Of a stretch of DNA of 64,000 nucleotides, positions 57,738-64,000 are shown in pieces. The first letter of the stretch is position 1; every line of letters starts with the position of its first letter. Made by a program: the position numbers and the translations under genes. Origin of the DNA: Fischerella muscicola PCC 7414 (GTDB lineage: Bacteria; Cyanobacteriota; Cyanobacteriia; Cyanobacteriales; Nostocaceae); the NCBI RefSeq assembly GCF_000317205.1, contig NZ_AJLK01000125.1, positions 1 to 64,000 of the forward strand. Direction: 5' to 3'. The notes beneath the pieces were generated by a model. That model was not told the DNA's origin. It saw only the letters and a program-made list of their open reading frames with translations, and searched no databases.

Positions 57738-58903
57738 CTATAACGGTTTTATTTGCTCTAAAAAATTAAAATCCAGATACTTTTTTTCAATCATCTCCAC
57801 AGAATTATCACACCACTTGGCAACTACAGCAGTAGGAACACCCTTAGCAATTTGCTCAGATATAAAAGTATCACGGCAAGAGTAAGGAGTTGTTTTGCGT
57901 CCTGCTATCGGATCGACAATTCTATCCCAAGCGCGGCGAGAAAAATTTCTGTAATGAATTGACAGCCCTTCTGGAGAGAGAAAAACTAATGACTCTAGTT
58001 CAGGATTTTCAGGCTTAATTTCTAGGAGTAATTGCTGTAGTCTTTGGTTACAGTTGAAAACTCGCTTTTTATTATTTTTGGAACCATTAACTCTCACTCT
58101 TTCACCATTTCCTACCTGAACCAATGCACTTTCAAAAGAAATCCTAGAACAATCTGATGTAATATGCTTCCATTGCAAACCAATTGCTTCTGATGGTCTG
58201 CATCCTGTTAAAAATAAAAACTCTACAAATGGTGCATAGTGGCTGTAGCCGATACCTTTTGCTGGTTTGTGATTTTTAAAAGCCTGAATAATCTTTTCTT
58301 TCTCTTCTTCACTGAACGCATTCGGTTGTGAATCCTCTTGCCATTTATGCTTGGGAAGTTCTTTATACATTCCTTCAAAAGGATTAAAAGCAACTAAACC
58401 ATGTTTCATACCCCATTTACAAGCAGCTGAAAGATACATCAATACATCTTTAGCTTGGGAATTGGTAGTTTGTTGTAACAGCGAAATACGAATTTTGATA
58501 CCTTCGTCTAATGATTGATAAGGACAGCGTTTAATATGTTTTTCCAGGACAGATAGTTTATCTAAGGTTCTAGGTTTTAAAGTTTGACGCTTGCAGTCAA
58601 TATACCTATCCCATAATTGGGATATTGTTAATACTGTGTATGGTTCCTCTGGTTTAACTATAGATAAATGTCTTTGAGGTTTGTACTTAGCCAGTGTCTC
58701 ATCAAAGCATCCACTTCTAATATCTTGTTCTATTTCATGTGCTTTTTGTTCTGCAATCTGTCGATTTTCGGGAGTGTCAGCTAAACCAAGCCCCAAGTAC
58801 TTTTGTTTGCCACTGTAAAGTTCTCTAGGTAATCTAATCCTTAGCGATCGCGGAAAGATTCAATACCAACTGAACCTCTAGTAGCTTTCTGTATTATGTC
58901 CAT
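57738..58903 (-). pseudogene. Tyrosine recombinase (integrase) with an N-terminal frameshift
   Basis: The catalytic part is a phage/plasmid-type tyrosine recombinase of cyanobacterial type: LTGCRPSEAIGLQWKHI (Arg), YSCRDTF (Arg, with the usual HxxR His replaced by Tyr), AKWCDNS and KKYLDF (Tyr nucleophile). The N-terminal start MDIIQKATRGSVGIESFRDR (ATG 58903-58901) is in a different frame from the following LRIRLPRELYSGKQKYLGLG. The shift occurs at a GCGATCGC motif (about 58844-58851), where one C is missing. If it is not a sequencing error, the N-terminal DNA-binding arm is lost; an internal start at 58796 would leave about 352 residues with the catalytic core. Lies next to tRNA-Thr. Confidence 0.7.
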
Positions 58904-58910
58904 GTAGAAA

Positions 58911-58958
58911 TTTGACTATCTTAAGGTGTATTCTATGATAGTCAAATGATAGTCAAAA
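58911..58958. promoter_or_regulatory. Inverted and direct repeats upstream of integrase
   Basis: TTTGACTATC (58911-58920) faces its inverse GATAGTCAAA (58937-58946), and a further GATAGTCAAAA lies at 58948-58958. The arms border the putative start at 58903. Could be an operator, excisionase or recombinase binding site; inferred only from symmetry. Confidence 0.55.
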
Positions 58959-59070
58959 CACAAGACTGATATTCAAAAAACAGTCATAGTAATAGCATCC
59001 CTTTCATATATAAAAGCTGGAACCCTTGCAATTCAAGAGTTACAGCTACAAAATTATAATAAAAGCAAAA

Positions 59071-59142
59071 AGCCCGTGACGAGGATTGAACTCGTGACCT
59101 CACCCTTACCAAGGGTGTGCTCTACCACTGAGCTACACGGGC
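59071..59142 (-). tRNA. trnT-GGU: tRNA-Thr(GGT)
   Basis: Perfect acceptor GCCCGTG/CACGGGC, anticodon loop TTGGTAA (GGT) in CACCC/GGGTG, T loop TTCAATC, D loop with GG. Canonical; discriminator T. It neighbours the broken integrase and is a candidate attachment site. Confidence 0.95.
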
Positions 59143-59207
59143 AAAATTTATATAATCTAAAAATGTAAAACTAAATTTTTAATTTTACATTTTTAATTTT
59201 TGAGAGG

Positions 59208-59290
59208 TGGGCCGGGCTGGATTTGAACCAGCGTAGGCGCTAGCCAACGGATTTACAGTCCGTCTCCATTAACCACTCGGACACCGACCC
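59208..59290 (-). tRNA. trnY-GUA: tRNA-Tyr(GTA)
   Basis: Acceptor GGGTCGG/CCGGCCC (one T-G), anticodon loop CTGTAAA (GTA) in ACGGA/TCCGT, long class II variable arm, A73. Canonical for bacterial tRNA-Tyr. Confidence 0.93.
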
Positions 59291-59506
59291 GTGAGACCCA
59301 CGATTAATAATAGTAGCACAAGCTTTTAGAATTTCCAAGCTTTTTTTCAAAAAAACTTAATTTGGTCAATTTTCATTGGTCATTGGTCATTAGTCAAGAG
59401 AAAGATGGAGAGGTGGGGAGTGTGGGGAAGTGTGATGGGGTGATGGGGTGATGGGGTGATGGGGTGATGGGGAGTAGAGGAATAACAACTAACAACTAAC
59501 AACTAA

Positions 59507-59776
59507 CCCTACCCTTACCTTAAGCCACTACCCTGCCTTAAGCCGCTACCTGCCTTAAGCCCTCCGGGTACTCTACCTTGAAGCCGGGCTTCGCCCGTCT
59601 ACGGGGGTTCGCATACCCTTACCTTAAGCCTATGAGCGCGTCTACGTGACGGGAACCGCCTTTTTGGGGGGCTGGACTCACCACTAACCAATGTACCAGA
59701 CGTGCCATGGCACGTCTGGTACAACCACCAACCACCAACCACCAACCATCAACCATCAACCATCAACCACCAACCA
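59507..59776. repeat. Composite repeat block with inverted copy of the 43-kb element
   Basis: TACCTTAAGCCACTACCCTG and GGGAACCGCCTTTTTGGGGG (about 59650-59671) read as the inverse of the element at about 43175-43290. The 32-bp palindrome at 59692-59723 and (CAACCAC) heptads follow. Confidence 0.78.
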
Positions 59777-61594
59777 CTAACTCAGTAATTCACCAGTCTC
59801 TTGCAGTGCGTGCAAGCGATGGTAAATACCACCATGATGCAGAAGTTCTTCGTGATTACCTACTTCTATGATTTTGCCTTGATCTAAAACCACAATCTGA
59901 TCTGCTTGCCGGACTGTACTCAAGCGGTGAGCAATCACAATCGTAGTACGAGTTCCTTGGAGCGATCGCATCGCCAATTGAATCGAACGTTCCGATTCAT
60001 AATCTAAGCTAGAAGTCGCTTCGTCAAAAATCAGCACATCTGGTTCTACTAGTAACGCCCTAGCAATTCCCAGGCGCTGTCTTTGTCCACCAGATAACCT
60101 TACACCTCTTTCTCCGACAACAGTGTAATAACCTTGGGGTAGATGCTGGATAACTTCATCAAGTCTGGCGATTCTACAAGCTTCCTCGACTTGCTCAAAG
60201 CTGACATCTGGTCTACCATACTTGAGATTATCTAAGACAGTTCCGTTAAATACATCTACTTCTTGGTGAACTATAGCTAATCTCCGGCGATAATTCCCCA
60301 CATCTAGAGTGCGAATATCTTGACCATCAATCAGAATTTGACCTTCATTCGGTTCAAAATAGCGCAATAGTAATTTCACCAAAGTAGATTTACCCGAACC
60401 AGACCTTCCCACCAATGCCACTGTTTGATATGGTTCAATCAAGAGATTGATATCCTGCAAAACTGGACGCTGAGGATCGTAGCCAAAACTGACGTGGGAA
60501 AATTCAACTTTTCCTGTAAATTGATAAGCAGAATCTGGTTGCCGTTTTTCCAAAAGGCCGACTGAATCAACCCCAGATGGTTCTTGTAGAAATTCGTGAA
60601 ACCGCACCATAGAACTGTAGCGACGGGCGAAAATCTCGGATAACATGCTAATCGGTTCCAACTCCGCATAAGCCATGCTCGAAAGAGTTAGTGTCATGAT
60701 AAAGTGACCAAGAGAAATCCTACCAGCTACAGTTTCTACTAGCGTCAAACCTAAGATCGTGAACACGCAAAACTGAATCACAGTTCTTTGCCAGGTATTC
60801 AGTTTCACGTAACCTTTGTGAATACGATAATCCACAACAGTTAGTTCACGTTCTAAACGGACTTTTTGTCGTTCTAGTTCTTTTGCTTCTGTGGCAAATG
60901 CTTTTACTGTTTTAATGTTACTGATAATTTCCGAAGTCCGACTTTCTGTTCCTTCAGAGTACTTATCCAAGCGGTTATCATGCCAAACTAGTCGCTTTAA
61001 CTTTCTCAAGGTAAAACCAAGAATAACCACAAAGGAAATTAAATACAAAATCGCGATTCGCCACTCCACAAACCAGATAAATACAAAAATTCCTAACACC
61101 CTAAACAGCTTCGGAATCATCTGTCCGGCGATTTCGGGATAAGTCCAAGTGTGGTTGGCGACACCTCTAGCTACTCGTCCGGCAATGCGTCCGGGGTTAT
61201 TTTCGTCATAAAATTCTAGGGGTAAGGTGAGAATCTTTTCAATCGCTTTTTGATGTTGATCTCGACGCGCCCTTAAGGCAATATCCCAATGAAACCAATT
61301 AGTTAACCAAGGTTGTGTCGGCGCTCTTACCACGGTGACAAGAAAAATTAAACCCAGCAATACACCTAAAGATAGAAGTTGATTGACTGGGTAATTGATA
61401 ATGTTTGCAACTGTGGCGATCGCTACTACAAGAGGCTTATCTAACGGTTGGTTAGACAACACATTTAAAATCTGCCCAATCGCATACGGTACGACCAAAT
61501 CGATAATCTCGTAAACACTGGTAGCTGCAATACTGAAAATACTCAGCCCCCAGTAGGGACGAAAGTAATTGAGAATATCTCTAAAGTTAGCCAT
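59777..61594 (-). CDS. ABC exporter, fused membrane and ATPase domains
   Basis: A 605-residue half-transporter. Start chosen at ATG 61594 (MANFRDILNYFRPYWG); a GTG three codons upstream is possible. Residues about 15-310 have six membrane helices, and the ATPase follows: Walker A GRSGSGKST (about 380), LSGGQRQRLGIARALL (signature), VLIFDEATSSLD (Walker B), and the H-loop IAHRLSTV. It would dimerise to export lipids, peptides or drugs. Substrate cannot be inferred. Confidence 0.93.
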   Translation of the reverse strand: MANFRDILNYFRPYWGLSIFSIAATSVYEIIDLVVPYAIGQILNVLSNQPLDKPLVVAIATVANIINYPVNQLLSLGVLLGLIFLVTVVRAPTQPWLTNWFHWDIALRARRDQHQKAIEKILTLPLEFYDENNPGRIAGRVARGVANHTWTYPEIAGQMIPKLFRVLGIFVFIWFVEWRIAILYLISFVVILGFTLRKLKRLVWHDNRLDKYSEGTESRTSEIISNIKTVKAFATEAKELERQKVRLERELTVVDYRIHKGYVKLNTWQRTVIQFCVFTILGLTLVETVAGRISLGHFIMTLTLSSMAYAELEPISMLSEIFARRYSSMVRFHEFLQEPSGVDSVGLLEKRQPDSAYQFTGKVEFSHVSFGYDPQRPVLQDINLLIEPYQTVALVGRSGSGKSTLVKLLLRYFEPNEGQILIDGQDIRTLDVGNYRRRLAIVHQEVDVFNGTVLDNLKYGRPDVSFEQVEEACRIARLDEVIQHLPQGYYTVVGERGVRLSGGQRQRLGIARALLVEPDVLIFDEATSSLDYESERSIQLAMRSLQGTRTTIVIAHRLSTVRQADQIVVLDQGKIIEVGNHEELLHHGGIYHRLHALQETGELLS

Positions 61595-61826
61595 GATGCA
61601 CACTGTCCAAGAGCATGAGCCTTTAGCTCTGGAAGTTTTATACTACATGTATATTACATTGTAGTCAAGAGGCAGATTGCTAAATTATCCTTTGGGAAGA
61701 AATTAAAAAAGTCCTTTTCCCCTTTCCCTTTTACCCTTCCCCCATTTTTCAGTACTACTTATCTCCAGGCAGAAGATAACGCATCAAAAAAGTTTTATCG
61801 TGTGGTAAAGCCTCATGAGGTCGGTA

Positions 61827-62315
61827 ATGGAGACAAGTAACCAGACAAGCAACCACCGCACTCCCCTAATTGCTGCTGGAATTTTTTTAGGCTTGGGACT
61901 AGGAGGGTTCGTCGATGGTATTCTGCTGCATCAGATTTTGCAGTGGCATCATATGTTAAGCAGCATTCAACCGTTGGTCAGCAAATCTAACATAGATTTA
62001 AACATGGTCTGGGACGGTTTGTTTCATGCGTTGGACTGGGTACTAACTGTGATCGGAGTGGTGTTGCTATGGCGCGCCGGAGGACGCGATGATGTACCTT
62101 GGTCAGCAAATACTTTTGTTGGCTCTTTACTCATCGGTGCTGGATTATTTAACCTAGTTGAAGGATTAATAGACCATCAAATTCTTGGTATTCATCATGT
62201 GAAACCAGGAGTGCATCAATTAGCCTGGGATTTGGGTTTTTTAGGTAGCGGTGTGTTGCTAATTGTCGTTGGCTGGATCATGTTACAAGGCTTACCACAA
62301 ACAACTGATAAGTAA
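61827..62315 (+). CDS. DUF2243 membrane protein
   Basis: A 162-residue protein with four predicted membrane helices. The family segment GLGLGGFVDGILLHQILQWHHMLS and the later second half NLVEGLIDHQILGIHHVKPG give the tandem-repeat structure of DUF2243 with His pairs, possibly metal-binding. Start chosen at ATG 61827, since GAGG lies six bases upstream; an ATG at 61815 is weaker. Function unknown. Confidence 0.88.
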   Translation: METSNQTSNHRTPLIAAGIFLGLGLGGFVDGILLHQILQWHHMLSSIQPLVSKSNIDLNMVWDGLFHALDWVLTVIGVVLLWRAGGRDDVPWSANTFVGSLLIGAGLFNLVEGLIDHQILGIHHVKPGVHQLAWDLGFLGSGVLLIVVGWIMLQGLPQTTDK

Positions 62316-62386
62316 TACCATTTTGGTGACAAGGGAAGGAGGACAAGGGGGAAGATTTGTATCAAGAATTTTGTGAAATGTTACAA

Positions 62387-63148
62387 CTATCGCAAGAATT
62401 CCAAGCGATATCTATATAAAGCAACTGGACGAGAACCAGCTTTAAAATAATCCGGATCTTGTGGTGAAAGGTAAACAGCAGTAACTTGATCCGCTTCTAT
62501 GACTGGATTGGAAGTAGATAATTTGCGGTAAGCAGTCGTAGATTCTACAGAGTTGAAATAGGGACGTCCACCACCTTTAAATAGTTGTTGAAAAACTTCG
62601 GTTGTAATAAACCTACCATCGGATGTAGTTTCTGTAGCGCGTGCAGAAACAATTGAAACTAGCTGACGTTCATGACGTAAAAACGTTATCTGACGATTGG
62701 GTGAATCTGGATCTACCTTGACAGAGATTACAGCTGTGTCACCCAAATAAGCCCGTGCCAAATTTAACCCGTTGAACGCTCTATCTGCAACTACTGCTGA
62801 TTTAGTATCAGCAACAGAGTTAATTTTTAACCCAGCAACAGGTGTGCTTTCTCGTACAAATCTTACTTGAAACCTTAGAGGCTGATTCAGATACTGACGA
62901 TTACCCTCAAACCCAGGAGTAATAATATCAGGAGCTAAAGGTGCAACCATATCTACAAGGGTGCTAACAAGTTGCCAATCACCCGCCATCCAGTCAGGAT
63001 ATATTAAATCTCCCACAGCAGGTTTTGTGGAAGTGATTTTTTCCCAAACAGGGAAACTATCTAAACGTTTGGCTAACTCTCCCGCCTTTGCATCTCCACT
63101 CCACAGCAGGAATAAAAAAATCAAGCAAAAACCCCAGATTTTCCTCAT
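62387..63148 (-). CDS. Secreted/thylakoid-lumen hypothetical protein
   Basis: A 253-residue protein from ATG 63148 (a TTG at 63175 is less likely) with a signal peptide (MRKIWGFCLIFLFLLWSGDAKAG, cleavage near AKA-G). The mature part begins ELAKRLDSFPVWEKITSTKPAVGDLIYPDWMAGDWQLVSTL, then YLNQPLRFQVRFV, and ends in YFKAGSRPVALYRYRLEF. It resembles a conserved cyanobacterial/plastid-lumen family (possibly DUF6816; not verified). Likely periplasmic or thylakoid lumen; function unknown. Confidence 0.78.
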   Translation of the reverse strand: MRKIWGFCLIFLFLLWSGDAKAGELAKRLDSFPVWEKITSTKPAVGDLIYPDWMAGDWQLVSTLVDMVAPLAPDIITPGFEGNRQYLNQPLRFQVRFVRESTPVAGLKINSVADTKSAVVADRAFNGLNLARAYLGDTAVISVKVDPDSPNRQITFLRHERQLVSIVSARATETTSDGRFITTEVFQQLFKGGGRPYFNSVESTTAYRKLSTSNPVIEADQVTAVYLSPQDPDYFKAGSRPVALYRYRLEFLR

Positions 63149-63946
63149 ATTAATTATCAGCAGTATGATTTGCAAAATGTAAATTTTTCTGGATTAAAAG
63201 CTCATCTAATTAGAAATTATGTTGCAGTTTCGTTACTAAATTTAGCTATCAAATCAATAAACTCAATAAAAACATTGCCTGATTACAAAAATACTGAAGA
63301 GTGTGTAGTCTTCAAAGCCTATTTTTCTGCTTAGAGAAGCTGGATTAGAAAAAGACTCATAATTTGGCTAGGCATGTGTACTTTCCACATATTTTGTCTA
63401 AAAGTCATGTAAATTGATGCTTTTTTGCTTGATACAGGTATCCATGAAGAGCTTAAGAATTAGAATCAGGTAAATATAAAGTTTTATTTGATACTTGTAA
63501 AATAACGCTTTTAGTGTTATTACTGAATTCACATCAAAAATAAGTAGTTTAATTAGTAAAATTACTCATTCTAATAAGCGAATTCTATATTTATGCTTCT
63601 GAATGATGTGACAACAAAAATGTAAATAATTTTGCAAAATAGCAATTATCAACCTTGCTTGTTGGTAAAAAGTTGTTAGAGTAAGATGTGAATTGAATTG
63701 AGAACTGGAAAATTAAAATTATTAGCCTACAGTGCTGAGTTGGGGGTTTATAACTTGAATTTCCAATTATGAACTCCTAAATCTAATTTGTTTTGGTCAT
63801 TCTTTAATCTCTAAACAAAAGAGTTAACTCAAGTTTGTAGGTGTTTCTCATTATTGAATAGTAGTCAGTTAAAACCGACAGGGTATTCAGTTATTTATTA
63901 GGGTGTAATCTTTCATAAATTACTTTATTTATGTTTGGATGAACTA
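63149..63946. other. AT-rich gene-free region
   Basis: About 800 bp of AT-rich sequence without a gene or recognisable RNA. It forms the upstream region of the truncated gene at the window edge. Confidence 0.5.
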
Positions 63947-64000
63947 ATGAACCTCTCTAGTTCCTTCACTGACTTTTCTTTGGCTGAGTTATTTCAAATA
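63947..64000 (+). CDS. Start of a DUF4388-like gene (cut by window edge)
   Basis: Only 18 codons are in the window: MNLSSSFTDFSLAELFQI. The segment FTDFSLAELFQI resembles the start of cyanobacterial DUF4388/PATAN proteins, often joined to response-regulator receivers. Assignment depends on 18 residues, so it is weak. Confidence 0.5.
   Translation, partial: MNLSSSFTDFSLAELFQI

Noticed and set aside
1-64000. CRISPR array
   Set aside because: No set of regularly spaced identical repeats with unique spacers was seen; the tandem repeats present have no spacers.

Overview
The window is chromosomal-type DNA from a filamentous, probably heterocyst-forming (Nostocales) cyanobacterium. This rests on three things: the octamer GCGATCGC (HIP1) recurring throughout, typical cyanobacterial genes (a Psb34-like protein, a high-light-inducible protein, crtW ketolase, many cyanobacteria-only proteins), and abundant short palindromic and heptanucleotide repeats between genes. 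The genus is an inference.

Layout. 0-13.9 kb is mostly core: nadB, tatC, two conserved membrane proteins (one an RDD/pentapeptide-repeat fusion), an HtrA-like protease, cysE, a DUF3352 lipoprotein, an FMN reductase and a MOSC protein. Two tandem CIRCE operators lie at 3.5 kb although no groESL is present; their repressor gene hrcA is at 23 kb. 13.9-22.2 kb is an accessory block: parB/parA, a psb34-like gene, a Tat-exported GMC oxidoreductase, a minus-strand array of 24 tRNA-type genes behind one strong promoter, an HNH nuclease gene and a truncated hydrolase. Several array tRNAs are aberrant: two tRNA-Gly genes have 19-22 nt insertions in the T loop, one cloverleaf lacks the D-loop/T-loop contacts, and all four tRNA-Leu genes lack the long variable arm.

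22.5-31 kb holds a rhodanese, hrcA, a tandem duplicated membrane protein pair, crtW with an hli gene, an SDR, a Uma2 protein and two PIN-type toxin-antitoxin pairs among HIP1-rich repeats. 31-43 kb holds two gene groups that look functionally linked: a TIGR04222-like membrane protein, an NfeD-like protein and two flotillin/SPFH proteins; then a sigma-like factor, a DUF1822 protein and a 1240-residue protein combining a CHAT (caspase-like) domain, one membrane helix and two tandem amino-acid-receptor-type ligand-binding domains. The last group is the best candidate for an undescribed sensing system.

43-64 kb is mainly core metabolism and envelope: SRPBCC and CPXCG proteins, a B12/radical SAM protein, SemiSWEET, an UbiB-type kinase, a class III aminotransferase next to a DUF1338 (2-oxoadipate dioxygenase/decarboxylase-type) protein, murG, SDR, a methyltransferase-like membrane protein, a secreted repeat protein, a frameshifted tyrosine integrase beside tRNA-Thr and tRNA-Tyr, an ABC exporter, DUF2243 and the start of a DUF4388-like gene at the right edge. 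Functions are assigned from motifs read by eye; no database search was possible.
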